Part shown: positions 27,452 through 39,580 of the stretch, one piece after another
Layout: each line of letters begins with the position of its first letter
Numbering within the stretch: position 1 is the stretch's first letter
From: Neonectria sp. B-13
Lineage: Eukaryota > Ascomycota > Sordariomycetes > Hypocreales > Nectriaceae
Assembly (NCBI GenBank): GCA_002682825.1
Contig: NOKP01000002.1
Location: 4,260,309 to 4,324,308 of the forward strand
DNA length: 64,000 nucleotides
Direction: 5' to 3'
The notes under the pieces: model-generated
What the model was told of the DNA's origin: nothing
Database searches by the model: none
Seen by the model: only the letters and a program-made list of their open reading frames with translations
Made by a program: the position numbers and the translations under genes

Positions 27452-29582
27452 TTAGAAGCTCATCAAATCTATAGTGAATAGGTTAGCAGTGAAAATCTAC
27501 GTTAGCAGATAGACAGAACAACATACCTCGACCAAAAAGTCCTCGCTTGGCCCAGTCCATCGCCATGAGGATCCGAGTACGGAAGCTCACGCTCTGCGCA
27601 AAATAGACGGATCGCCAGGCATACACAGCCCATAACCCACCGGCAAAGTTCCAGCCATCACCAAGGTCGAAGACAGCCGAGTTGCCAACGTAAGCCAGAC
27701 TACCGAGATGACGGTATTCAAAAGCCTTGTGGACGGCGGCGTCTACGTCTCCCTCATAGATGTCGTTTACGCGCAGGCCCTCGGAGATTCGGGTCATGCG
27801 GTTGAACTTGCGGGCGAGGTACTGGCCCTGCTGGTGGGCGCGCTGGGCGGTGGCAGGCAGCGATGTAAGCTTGCTGTCGATCTGGCGGAGGAGCTCACGC
27901 AATTCGCCGAAGTCGAGGGTGCCTGACTCGTCCTTGTCGAATTCCATAAAGAGTTTGTCGAGACGCTTGAGGTGGCTAACAGCCTGGGGGAAGCGCTTCT
28001 TAACGTCGTCGGCGACGGCGCGCCAGTCACTAAAGTGAAGCTGTAGCGTCTCGGCGTCCTTGCCCCTCTTCCAGGCTAGGGAGCGGAGGAAGGTGATGAT
28101 GTGGTCGGCCACGTTGTTTTGAACCGTTGAGCAGTCGCCGATGGCGTAGACGTCACCCAGCGGTGTGCCGTTAAGGCGGAGGTGTGTATCCGTCTCGAGG
28201 GCGTGTCGGTTCGTCTGAGATTTGCCTAGTCGGTCGGAGAGCGTTTTACAGAACCCAGTTTGCGACACGCCGGTAGACCACAGGCAGAACCCAATGGGAA
28301 GCTCTTTTGTGACGACGGTGCCGTCGTCCATCTTCTGGCTGAAGATGATCTTGTCTGGCTGGACCTCCTTGACTCGGGAATTTGTCAATACGTCGACCTG
28401 ATCACGAGCGAAGCGTTCCTCGGCATACTTGGAGACTGTCTCGTCGTAGGTGTTGAGGATATGGCTCCGGCTTTGAATGAGGTGAACGGAGATCTCGTTT
28501 CGCAGGAGTCGAGGGTAATGCCTCGTTAGGTCCTCATTGAGGAGGTCACTGAGCTCAGCAGCAAATTCGACACCCGTGGGGCCTCCACCGCTGACCACGA
28601 AGGAGAGAAGGCGCTTGCGTTCTTCGTCAGAGGTGGTGGGTAAACAAGCAATCTCCAGGTTTTGAATGATTTTGTTGCGGATCATGCGCGCATCGTTGAT
28701 GTCCTTAAGGAAGAAGGCATTCTCCAAGCCCTTGACACCGTGGGGGTTCGTAACGGATCCAACAGCTATGACGAGCTTGTCATAGGGAACGTAGAACCGC
28801 GTCTCCTTGCCCTTTGTGTCCACCTGGGAAACCTCGACCATTTTGTGAGAGAAGTCAACGTCCTCGGCTCTCGCCCGGATAAAGTGACCCTTGACACGGT
28901 CCAGAATGCGGCGGATGGGCTCGACGAGAGATCGCAACTCGAGAGTTCCGACGGTTGCGGAGGGAAGCATCGGGGTGAAGAGGAAGTAATTGGTGGGCGA
29001 GATGACAGTGACATGGTAGTCGTCTGGGTTGAGCTCCTTCAAGAGAGCCACTCCGCCCCATCCACCACCAAGAATGACAAGATGGGGCTTCTGCTTGAGG
29101 CGCCGCTTCTCTTCGCAGTCATCGTCATCGATATAGACCTCGGCGACGGGTAAGTTCTTGGAGCCTCCGAGACGGGGCTGGAGGGCAATTTTGGAGACGT
29201 CAATGTCGCTCTGGGCAAAATGCTGTTTGTAGGTACTGGCATCGTAGACGAAGAAGGCGAAAACACCGATGCCGAAGACGGTCATTGACGTGCCGACCCA
29301 AGCAGCGGCGCGATAGCAGAAGTTGAGAATCCACGATTTCCTCTGGGGCAAGGGCTTTCCGGAGAGAGACCGCACGAAGAAGTGGGATGGGAGTCGAACG
29401 AGGTCGTTCGTGGTTTGGGCGCGCTTGGTTGTTGAAGCACCCGAGAGCTTAACGAAGGTCCTCAGCTGCATAGGGGATCGTGGACGGGCAGTAACGAAGG
29501 ACAGAGCATTTCGGGAGCCAGTGAGGGCTGTGGAGTTGCGGGCGCGGGCAAGGCGCATGGCCGTGAGCGATAAGCCCGACAT
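27452..29582 (-). CDS. Alternative external NADH dehydrogenase with EF-hand
   Basis: Exon 1 (29582-27527) and a 17-base final exon (27468-27452), separated by a 58 bp intron, give 690 residues ending GLFGRDLMSF. This type-II NAD(P)H:ubiquinone oxidoreductase passes electrons to ubiquinone without pumping protons. The N terminus (about 70 residues, Arg/Ser/Ala-rich) is a mitochondrial presequence, followed by a hydrophobic segment at about 95-115. The FAD motif is ILGGGWGGVALL (around residue 174) and the NAD(P)H motif VSGGGPTGVEFAAEL (around 331). A complete EF-hand loop DKDESGTLDFGE is inserted at about 547-558, the hallmark of calcium-responsive external enzymes such as Neurospora NDE1 and plant NDB. 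Orientation to the intermembrane space is inferred from the family. Confidence 0.94.
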
Positions 29583-30571
29583 GGTTCTAGCTGGAATCGC
29601 GTAGGATCGAGGTCGGTTGTTGCGAAGAATGAGCGATGGATTGCAGGCGAGGGGAGCTCAGAGCTACCGCCAACTCAACATGTCGTGCAAGAGAGGGAGG
29701 GACACAGGTCAATGAGCTGCAATTGAGGGAGGAAGAGCACAAGCAGGAGAGCGAGAAAATGGTTGAGGGTGATGGTGACCTTCGGTACCTTAGCAGTGTG
29801 GGAGAATGGAAGGTTTGTGTGTCGAAAAGGTGGTGTCGTGGACGGGATGGATATGGTGAGGTACGAGGTACCTTCCCTCAGTGACAGTACTACTCTACGT
29901 CATTGCAGGGAAGCTGGCGTTCACCACCCAAAAAAGGTGCAAGAAGCCTGTCGCACAAAGAACTCTTGGCTCGGCGACCGAACATCGGCGGGCTCCACCT
30001 TTGCGACCGCGCTCTGCCAAAGAGACCCTTGCAATCTACTACTCTCACACACATGTTCCGTGTATGTAAGTGTCAAGTAATACGACTACTTGCCCCTGTC
30101 ATGATGATTGATCGATGACTGGGCGCCGACTCCCAGATCGAGTGCGCTCTACGCCTTACCGGAACAGTCGGCTGCTTAACGGGCCGTCTGGCTGCGAAGG
30201 GTAAGGGTTGGTTTGCAGTTCCCTTGCTCGCAACCCAGTCGAGTGCGCTTGCGGTCGAGTAATGTGATGATGTGGACCTCAAGGCGGCTTCTTCGGACGC
30301 ACCGGATCTGTTTCTGCTGCGAATTACCGCTCACGGGTGGCCATGCATTTTCCTAGCCGATGCCGCTCCAAGCGGTTGGCTGTTTCTATCGTCTTGATTG
30401 TGATCTCTATCATCCAGGTGTGCTCCAGACAACATCAATACACGTATATTGACAGAACGAGAAACGAGACAGGCGCCCCGCCCTGACCGAAATCGAATCA
30501 AACATAACCGCCCATACATACAACAACCAATATCCAGGTTCAGATCCAGATCCACGCTTTCAATAAGCCCT
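29583..30571. other. NADH dehydrogenase promoter and URK1 3' flank
   Basis: About 990 bp. The left half, upstream of the NADH dehydrogenase, holds purine-rich leader sequence and GGTACC-type words at 29784-29793 and 29860-29872. No gene is visible. Confidence 0.55.
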
Positions 30572-32448
30572 TCAGCAACGGAAATATCTTTGTTCCACCC
30601 ACCGCTCGTCCTGTGTGCTCAGCATGTTGCAAACCACAACCGTGATCTCCGGAAACACCGACGTCAGCCGGTGCAGCCCAACCTTGCCCGCCGAGTACGT
30701 CGCCAGTACAATGCGCTCCTGTGCGACCCCGTGATCTACAAGCACCTGCACCGCCATCAGCGCTGCTCCGCCGCTCGCCATTTGCGTGTCCAGCAGCAGC
30801 ACACTCTCCTGACTCTTGATGTTGTCCGGCAACCGCAGGTAGTGCAGCTCCGGCTCCCCCGTGGAATAGTCGGACTGAATTAGCACCCGTCCCGTCCGGC
30901 AGTCGGGGATCGTCTTCCGCAACGCCGGCTCAAACGCCGAGCCGCCCCGAAGCACAAGCACGGCGCAGACCTCGCCCTTTGGTGCGAGCCCGCTGTATTT
31001 GTTTCCAGCGGGTGTCTCAATGGTCGCCTCCTCGAACTGGACGTTGTTAAGGGCCCTGATGATTCATATGTCAGCGCTCCAGGTCGATGGTTGTAAAGTC
31101 CTGGATTCAAGGGCGTCTCACTGTTCTATGATGAGGCCGGCCAGCCTATCAAAGTAAAAGATGAAGTCTTCTGGACATGTGTCAATGTCCTGGAGAATGG
31201 TGTTCATAAACCTCAGCTGTGGTGTGGGGTCCATAATCACAACCCGATCAGAAAGCGGCGACTCCTTACACGCCGTTTCCAGTTGAGACAGGGCCTCCCG
31301 ATGGTGTCGCGACTTTTCAAAGAGCTTCTTCTCAATGAATTGGACCATCATATCTTGGCCGGTGTCAGCGAGACGACTCTCACCTCATCGTGGTCATGGA
31401 CAAAGGCTTACCGAGGGCTACACGATTCTCGATTCCTCTGGGCACGATGAGATCGGAAACCTTTCGTTGAGGCTCGACGAACTGTATGCTTGTATCAGTT
31501 TCTGGCGTTCAACCAAAGCTGCCACACGATGATCTGCCAACCTTTTCGAAATTGGGCTTGACAAACCCGAACCATTGCTTGATCACACCTTCAATGTCAC
31601 GGCCGCGCTCTCGTACATCACGTACGACTGATGTTAACCACTAATTAGTTATGGTTCCCGGGACACCACATGTGATTGGCTGATCGCTGGTTGCTTACTT
31701 CTCCGTGACAAGCATGTGTCTCCATCAGCTTCACAGTAAATCTGATGTCGGTGGCAATCATGTCAGCTTCACCAACAATATTACTTGTGCGCTGTCGACT
31801 TACGCCCATGTCTAGCAACTCCAGAACCCGGGGATCATAGAGAGCAAAGATTCCCTCCAAGACGAGTACGTGGGGGGAGTAAATGGAAGTCGTGTGCTCC
31901 AGGCGCTGATGCTTGGCGAACGAGTAGACGGGGATATCTGCCCGCCTCCTGTCCCGGGCAACGTCACCGTCAGCCAATGTCCATGTCCATGTCCACTTCA
32001 GAGACGGACGTACCCGGCCTTGAGATCTTGCAGCCTCTCGACCAAGTTGTCAAAGTCAATGGCCTATGATACCGATGAGGTTAGCGTCTCTATTTGAAGC
32101 GGGGAAGAACAAGATGATGATGGTGAATGGGAGCATGTTCATACGTTTGGTGAGTCAAAATCATACTCGTTGGCAAATGCGAGTTTAGATTGCTCGGGCG
32201 TCAGCGTCTTGTAGAAAGAATCCTGAACAGATAATGAGCAACTAATGAGAGGGAACAGCTGAGCGAAGGGGGCATGCCATTGACAGAATAACGACCCAAG
32301 GCAAGTTGAGCTTCTTGACAATGGCCTGGGCCAGCGTAGACTTGCCCGAGCCAGAGCTGCCGGCGACGCCAATGATGCTGACGTCGGCCCACGGAGGCGA
32401 GTAGTAGGCACGCTTCTGAACCGTGACATGACTCTGGAGACTGGCCAT
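30572..32448 (-). CDS. URK1: Uridine-cytidine kinase with UPRT-like C-terminal domain
   Basis: Multi-exon gene. The N-terminal kinase has the P-loop [20 protein letters not shown], then [20 protein letters not shown], the substrate region [22 protein letters not shown] and [11 protein letters not shown], followed by [17 protein letters not shown]. The C-terminal domain resembles uracil phosphoribosyltransferase, but the PRPP-loop equivalent is DTQMASGGA rather than the active D..x(A/T)TGG(S/T) form, so it is probably regulatory as in yeast Urk1. The enzyme phosphorylates uridine and cytidine in pyrimidine salvage. The first intron (32277-32223) must use a GC donor to keep the conserved ILSM/DSFYK junction. 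The start is at 32448 (MASLQSHV); an in-frame upstream ATG at 32565 would add 39 residues. Confidence 0.93.
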
Positions 32449-33834
32449 GATGAGCAGTGGTTGCTCTCGGTTTGCGGCTGTTGACTGTAGGCTCCTCAGA
32501 TGGTGATGGTTTCGTGAGAGATTAGGAATGCCGGTTAAAGAAGCCCCGGAGGAGGTGGAGGACACGGCGGCTAGTGCGCGGAATGTGGAGTTTGGTACGG
32601 ATAGTTGCTCTGTATCGTGTTCAGGGCAGCCCTGTCCCTGTCACCGAGGCTGAACAGTGAGTGAGCACGAGTCTTTTGGTCGGACCGAGATGCAACTGCA
32701 GAGGCGAGACTGAGCGAAAGAGAGAGAGGGAAAGTATATATGTATGCCAGAGAAAACAAACCCCCAAGTGAACAGCAAATGATGAACGTCGCGACCAGAC
32801 CAAAATGCGGTTGTGGGAGTTGAATATGGAGAAGGGAGAAGAGAGGAGGAGAGGACGCCTGGTGATCCTAGCTGTCCCGCAAACGGCGGCGCCCGGCGGC
32901 CAAAAGCTAGCGCTGCAGGTACTTCTAAAGCCAGCCAGCAGAGTATGGGCGAAAAGGTACCTACCCCGTAGTGTGTCACCTAAGCTAAGGTAGACGCCGC
33001 TCACTAAGTAACTCCTCCACGGCGGTCTCCAGAGATAAGCATTGGGGCCAGGGTGGAAGCAAAACAGCCCATGACCAAGCTGGGCATTTCCGGCTGATCT
33101 GATGGACGGGCCGGTGCCAGGCTGCTAGGTCAGAGGGCGTGGCTTGGCAGTATCGGTCTCCAGACTCTTGGGTTCGTGACCTCATGATTCATGGCCAAGA
33201 AATACAGGTGCTGGACTATAAGGACTCAAGTAAGTTACGGAGTATCACGTTTTCCTATTTGAGACCTGTCACTGTCTTCTTTCGGGCTACTCCCCCTTCC
33301 TTCCCTTTTCTGCTGCATCCCGTCTCATGCAATGCATCCCGGGCCGTCTTTTGTATCACAAACGACAGATGAGTGAGTGCTCGGCAAGCGGTGATGATGA
33401 GGGGTTGGATGCCCTGGAGCACAGCGGCCCGCTGCCATTAGGCTCCTTCTAAATTGGGGTCAGTTACTCCCTAAAAGCCAGACATCCTTGTCCAGACCCG
33501 TCGATTGAGTGCCAACGCATGAAATAGGGAAAGTAGACTATTAAGCTGTATGCTTGGATGTTCTAGACTTGATTGAACTGCAACCTTTCAGTGAGGCAGA
33601 AAATAATGATTACGTATTAGTAAATTGATGGGTTCTTGAATTTCCAGTATGTTACCTCTTTGCTTATAATGTAGTCATCAGCCATGCTGCGTCGTCTTGT
33701 TCACAAGATCTTTAAGGTCTGTAATAGGTTGATACTGGCCTGCCTGCTAATCGTATCAAAGCCGTAACTGGATGTCATTATATATGCATCTTTGTATATC
33801 CACCCTGATCCTCGCAGCCTCCTGGTATCTTCAT
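32449..33834. other. URK1 promoter and 3' flank of the PTH11-like gene
   Basis: About 1.4 kb. A CT-rich leader (minus strand, about 32690-32740) and GGTACCT/CTAAGGTA words (32956-32992) lie upstream of URK1. The right part is AT-richer and shows no gene. Confidence 0.5.
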
Positions 33835-35222
33835 CTAGACCAGCTCAGCCTGGCTGACTTTCCTAGTCTTTCCGTCCTCACACAAGTCATCGCCAAAGCC
33901 GTTCCCGCTGGATGGAACACGAGACGTGCCTTGTTGATCTCTCGACGCTACCGTCACTGGCAACGCCCTCGCCTCGGTCATCACCTCGGACTTGACTCCT
34001 GATGGCCTCTTGATACAAGCCGTCGACTGGGAAGCATTCCTGGTGCCTTTCTTGCCTCGGAAGTATCCCCCCAAAGACGGTAGACAGGCTACTAAAAGAG
34101 CAATGTTGCAGTCGAGGCTGCACCATAGATCTAAAAGAGTGACGTCGTGGGTCAATTTCTATGGCACCTAGTGATGTGGGAGAAGCTGCAGTACATACCG
34201 AATACACTGAGAGGAGGGGGCCTGCCCTTTCTCGCGGTCTCGAGTGCAGTAAATCGGATGATAACAAAGACGATGTTTATAATGCCGAGGAGGAATGTGC
34301 AATACAGGCCAGTCCTGAGAGGTCCCTTCATTTGTAGCCCGGTGGTGATTAAGCACGGTATGGCGAAAACTATGACTTCATCAATGCCATTTCCCTCTAC
34401 TACAAGGATTTTATTCTGGAGTAGACTTACTAAAAAGATCCCCAACAAAGTGCAACGCCCAGGTGATCCGAACAACCAGCCAGAGTGAGGTGTATCGGCA
34501 TGTTTCGGGATCGAGAGACCTGTACCAGCATTATCAGAGACAGTATCAAAGGAGAACCTAACCGCGGATTCCATAGTCAACTCAGAAGATACCTACCAAT
34601 TTGAATGGATAGGAAGGCAAACACAAAAGATGAGCAGCAGACTAGTCAAGTATGAAAGGGCCACGAAGCCGATTGTCACCCAGAGGAATGTTCTCCGCTT
34701 CACCATAAAGGTAGGGAAGACCCGCAAGTACAGACATAGAAGTGCTGCTTTGCAAAGGTACGAGGTTGTGATGAAAGGAATGGTGCTCGACCACAATATC
34801 TTGCGGAGCACCTGTGTTAGTCTCCAGGCCATAATCGTTTCTTCATCTCAATCTCTATTCGCAATTGTACTCACCTTCAGCACCACCACGGTTTCTTCAT
34901 CGCTGCCTTTGAAGCCCTCCAACGTTATCGTCACGTTCGGGTCCAGCGCGCCCAGTTGCGCGTACTTGATGTCGGAGGCAGCGGTTGCACAAGCCGAGAC
35001 CCATGCCAAACATATTAGGTAGTCGCTCAACAAGAGCCTTTGCCTTTGGAGTATGAGTCGTAAATACAGACGGGCGACGATAACACCACCGGCGAGGGTG
35101 ATGAGGATCCATTGCGATGCCTGCAGTAGGACATTTCATGGTCAGCGACGAAACCAAGGAATGCGTTAGGGGGGTCGAACAATAACCGCTGTCGCGCCTG
35201 GGGTGGATTCACCCAGGTCCAT
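33835..35222 (-). CDS. PTH11-like integral membrane protein (fungal rhodopsin domain)
   Basis: Six or so exons give a seven-helix protein. Helices visible in order: QWILITLAGGVIVARLYLRL, LSDYLICLAWVSACATAA, ITTSYLCKAALLCLYLRVF, FLWVTIGFVALSYLTSLLLI, VIVFAIPCLITTGLQM, GLYCTFLLGIINIVFVIIRF and CNIALLVACLPSL. The family (rhodopsin_dom, formerly the PTH11-type 7-TM group) includes plasma-membrane receptor-like proteins of filamentous fungi, but most members have no known ligand. There is no CFEM cysteine domain at the N terminus. The last exon adds a Lys/Arg/Ser-rich cytosolic tail of about 80 residues. Exon 1 (ATG at 35222, donor GTTATT) is the least certain part. Confidence 0.75.
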
Positions 35223-37323
35223 CTCCGTCAACTGGAGGAGTTGTCGATATGAATGATGACCTTTAGGTCTCGGATTCGGTAGTGGCCTGGAGTAATCCAA
35301 CCCGTGGATTCGGTCGTGTTTTCCGTCGCATCGGCGACAGGGCGACGGTCAAGTTATTATAGCATGAGCGCCACTGACCGCTACGCAAAGGTTTATCACA
35401 CTTTCGCAAACGTGCCCTGTTTACATAAATTAAGTGCCTACCGACTAAAGTCCTGACCTTGGGTGGCTTCATGAGATATTGGTGGAACATACCAGAGATG
35501 CCCGCTAGCCGACCGAAAGCAGGCCTCATGAACTCAGTTACCCAAGACCTTAGCAACAAACGCATCTGTACTAGGCTAGTAAAGCCTCTCGATCTTGAAG
35601 GCTTGAGACAGCACTCGATTCGGCGGGTCTAGAAAGCTCAAGTGGAAAGCATAGATGCGATCCGTGTGGAGGAATCTATGGACTCTCTGTGCGTTTGCTC
35701 TATTACAGATTTTTTCATATCGCTAAGAAAGTCTCTGCTACTGGGCCCCAGCCACCCCATTCGGCGATTTTCCAAGACGCCTCTTTCCCTTCGAAAACCC
35801 GAGTGTATAGAAGACGTTCATATTTGGTTCCAAACCTACTCATAATGTTGATATGTCGGGATGAGCCAGCAGTCTTGATCCTCACACTAGTCAGCTTACA
35901 AACCATCTGGACGTTTTCTATGACGGGCGATCAACCTCAGTAATGTGCGTCACATTACGTTGCCACGTCTCGTGTGTAGCAATATGTGAGTTTAGAATTT
36001 GCTAGGCCAGGTCATTGCCGTTTTCTCCATTGTGATCTTGGCGCAAAAGTCACTCTCAGTCTAGCTCACATGTGATCAAGGGTTGATGGACCGTTAGATA
36101 TGGGTTCCAGTCTTCAACCTTCCAAATTTGTATGTACTGTCTATGCAGACAATGGATTTGGATGGGTCATCTACTGCGTCAAATGGCCGTCCTGGATTAC
36201 CGGTACATGTATCGATCTAGTTGTTTGCGACTGAAGAATGGCCAATAATGGCAACGTCAATAGTTTTGTGACTCCAGACAACATGGAAGCCGAGAAGTGA
36301 ATTCTAGGTGCCCCATTTAGTCTTGGCCTTAAGTCTCATTGTGTATGAGTTTGTATGAGTTTCTCCAGCTATATAGATAGGTAGGTATAATCCTCCAATC
36401 CTCCAATCCTAGCCTGCTGACAAGCTGACCAAGAACACCCTATACCGCGCCATGGATGCCAAACACCAATGTAGCTCATATGATGTGAGCGCAGACTAGT
36501 CTTCTCCAAAACTCCAAAGTCTATACGCACCAAGCGATTTTGCAATTTGATCTAGATCATGGATGTCTGCGTACCTTGTCGATGCTTCGTATGCCTCCCT
36601 TCTCAACTCGGAGGAGTCTCCACTAAGTCCACCAAGTCTGCTCAATATTTTGGCTTCCCAGACGGCGAAAGAAAAAGTACTAGACATGTGCGCGCCCATG
36701 GCGAGGCACAACATCAGACTTCCTTTTCCGTTCTATTTGTAGTAGTAATTCTTTGTTGCTGATATCAGAATCGAGCCTGCCTACACTTGCAGCACCGAAC
36801 TCTCTATTCCTCAGGCTGCACCTTTGGATCCTCAGGCACCATGCAGGTCGGAGGTGGCATTGGTGACCCACAGTACCAGTCACATGATAGGCCCCGCATG
36901 ATCGCCCGTCGGCCTGGGCCCACGAAAACCCGGCGGCTCTTTTCCTTCTCCCCAATCAACTTTCCATTTCTTCTCTCTTCTGCATTCCTCTCTTCCTCTC
37001 TCTCCATCTGCAAAGCTTTCCCTCTTCCCCCAATAAGCTTCCCCACGAGCTTGTGCTCTCTTGCTCAGAGACCAGCTCTCTATTCTACCTCTCAAATGCG
37101 CTGAATCAACCTCTTCCGGCCTGCTTTTCCGGCTACGGCTTCTCTCTTCTCTTAACATCCTCTCCCACCCACCACTGCTGCTCCTGGGAGCTAGCTGTTG
37201 AGACCTGGAAATCATGGTATGTCTACCTTGACACTCTTGGCGTATGCCACCTCTTCTCCTACCCAGACGCTGACTTGCTACCACCCTAGACATCTTCTGC
37301 GTCCACTGCAACCCCGGCCAAAC
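35223..37323. other. Intergenic, possible gene remnant
   Basis: About 2.1 kb. On the minus strand 36496-36714 an open frame of about 70 codons ends ...RLGGLSGDSSELRREAYEAS and continues to LWSFGED; the composition is protein-like but it lacks a plausible 5' part, so it may be a decayed gene end. The right 500 bp is strongly pyrimidine-rich (36930-37200), as expected for the leader and promoter of GID8. Confidence 0.45.
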
Positions 37324-38447
37324 ATGCCTTCGACAGGCGTGTCGAGGACGTCAAGTCGCCCAAGAGGTAAGCTACAACCTGTCTCCACTTGCTAGACTTT
37401 CTGGCCTCCCATACCCCATCACTTGTGACCTGATGAACGCTATATCAATGGGAATCTCTCCTAGCATATAATGCGGAAAACACGATATCATCTTCTTTTT
37501 TCTGATTCACTTTGAACATACTCCTTTCGCTGTTGCCTGTAATCATGTCATTATAGAAGCTAACGAGCCTCACAGCGACATAAACGCCCTGATTTTGGAT
37601 TATCTGACCATGGAGGGCTATCCAAACGCCGCCGCCAACTTCTCCAAGGAAGCCAACCTGCCATCACACCAGGACTCCAGCTCCATTCAGGCCAGGCAGG
37701 AGATCCAAAACTCCATTCACGGTGGAAACATCCAGAAGGCGATCGAGACCTTAAATGATCTAGACCCTGAGGTAAGCTACTTTCCTCTCAACCTCAACCC
37801 AGCCACATCCCTACATGATTAGAACACGAGTTTTACATGCACCACTCTTAGTGCCTTCGGGCCTTTGATGAGAAACAACCACTTTTTTATGATTACTTGA
37901 CCATTCCAAACCTTACTTGAATGCACTTTTATATCCAAATTTTGAGACCTAACAAGTTGCATAGATTCTGGATGAAGACAAAGCGTTGCACTTTGCCTTA
38001 TTGAGACTTCAACTAGTGGAACTTATCCGGTCCTGCAATGCCACCACTGGTGACATCGCTCCGGCCTTGAAATTCGCCACGGAACAACTCGGTCCAAGGG
38101 CACCCACGAACCCTCTGTTCTTAGAAGACTTAGAGAGAACGATGGCTTTGCTTTTGTTTCCCCCAGACTCCCTTGAGCCTCGTCTTGCTGCACTGCTGCA
38201 CCCAGACCTCCGTCGCGAGGTTGCAGACAAGGTCAATCGGGCCATTTTGGAAAGGCGATCTACGAGACGCGAGGCTGCCATTCGCCAGCTCGTCAAAATG
38301 CGAGTCTGGGCTGAGAACACCGCTCGGGACAAGGGCAAGAGCCTCCCTGATCGTCTGGACATTGGTCTTAACGGAGAAGACGCGGATAGTTCAAGCAGGC
38401 GCTCGGTGCATGGGGAGAATGGCCATGAAGCTATGATCACGACTTGA
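37324..38447 (+). CDS. GID8: GID/CTLH E3 ligase subunit Gid8
   Basis: Three exons (37324-37366, 37557-37771, 37965-38447; introns 190 and 193 bp) give 246 residues. The order is LisH (DINALILDYLTMEGYPNAAA, about residues 25-50), CTLH (about 65-125, IQNSIHGGNIQKAIETLNDL) and CRA (about 130-215, with ALHFALLRLQLVELIR and APALKFATEQLGP). This is the compact Gid8/TWA1 arrangement. Gid8 is the scaffold that joins the RING module to the substrate receptor in the GID ubiquitin ligase, which degrades gluconeogenic enzymes on return to glucose in yeast. Both introns are longer than others in the window. The C-terminal 30 residues are polar and unconserved. Confidence 0.93.
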
Positions 38448-38852
38448 TTTACTGCCGCACACGTTGATGCGAGACCAGGGCGTTTTATGAATTGTTTAGT
38501 TAGCGATCAGGGTTTTGTTTTAAACACAATGAGGGCGTTTGGGGCTCGTCCTCGCGGGCAGGATGAATGGAGATAGGGCATCTCCATGGCGTTTGGGAAA
38601 GGACTTAGGCACATTATATCATGATCAGGCAGATGGCCTTGTTTCTCCGACAGATGTTCGCTTTGCTTTGCGACTCTGTCATCGAATTCCACAGTCACAC
38701 CCCAAACTCGGCGCGAAGAAAAACAGGAACCCCTATTGCAGTTGTGTTTTGTTTGATTGCGACCTCGTATAAAGCTTTGAGCCATTGAAACCGATACCAC
38801 TGTGTATTGAAAGAGTTTATTTACAACATGATGGCGCTGTACCGACACTCGC
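38448..38852. other. Convergent 3' flanks of GID8 and NDUFS4 homologue
   Basis: About 400 bp between convergent stop codons with no gene signal. Confidence 0.55.
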
Positions 38853-39580
38853 CTATTTCGTTCTGATGTGCTTGAGCTTCTTGGGCGAGTAAAGGAAGTT
38901 GTTGGCGTAAGCCTTGGGGCTAATCTTCCTCGACTTGGGCTCCTGGACGAAGTACTCGTAGCCCTGCTTCTCGGCGAAGTGAATGGCATCGTCTCTGCTC
39001 TTGAAGTTGATGTGAGTGCCCTGCATGAAATCAGCCGAGGACTGCCAGCCCATCAGCTGGTTCTCCCATCGGTGGCCCTTGGGAAGAATGTCCCAGTCCA
39101 TGCGCCAGTGCTCGCCGCGCCACTCGCCAGATTGGGTCGCGGGCTTGGACTCCTGGTAGATGCTGTGTGTTCCTGTCAACGCCTGAACAGCGAGAGCGAG
39201 AGTTGTAGCGATATGGGACGGGCTCAGACTAACCGGACTGTTCGAGCCTGGAGTTCGATGGGAGCGCCCGAGATGATCGCGGCAGGAAGGATCTCCTCGT
39301 TGCCGATCTGAACCTTCTTGGGGACTGGAGTGAAGGTGCTGAACAGCGGTTAGCACATCGTTGTTCGGTATGAATGGGGCGTTAGGGTCGTGTACGAGGT
39401 CGCCTTGTCGGCCGAAATAGCGTAGTCAGGCTGGTTGGTGGTGCTGGGAGCAACAGGTACGGTACCGCGGGTCGTGGTGACGGAGCTCTCGAAGCGGCGA
39501 GGGGCGATGGAGACGGCGACGCGGGGCGAGGCAGCGCTTCGCAGCAGGCGAGCTGCGCTCTGGGATCTGAGAGAGGCCAT
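38853..39580 (-). CDS. NADH:ubiquinone oxidoreductase (complex I) 18/21 kDa subunit, NDUFS4 type
   Basis: Three exons (39580-39396, 39338-39234, 39162-38853) give 199 residues. The N-terminal about 45 residues are Arg/Ser/Ala-rich without acids (mitochondrial presequence). The conserved part has the ARTVRIYQESKPATQSG motif, then WRMDWDILPKGHRWENQLMG, the DAIHFAEKQGYEYFVQEP segment and a basic tail ending KLKHIRTK. It is an accessory subunit of the complex I peripheral arm that stabilises the NADH-oxidising module; the Neurospora equivalent is the 21 kDa subunit. Its start codon is only 322 bp from that of ATP17 on the other strand. Confidence 0.95.
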
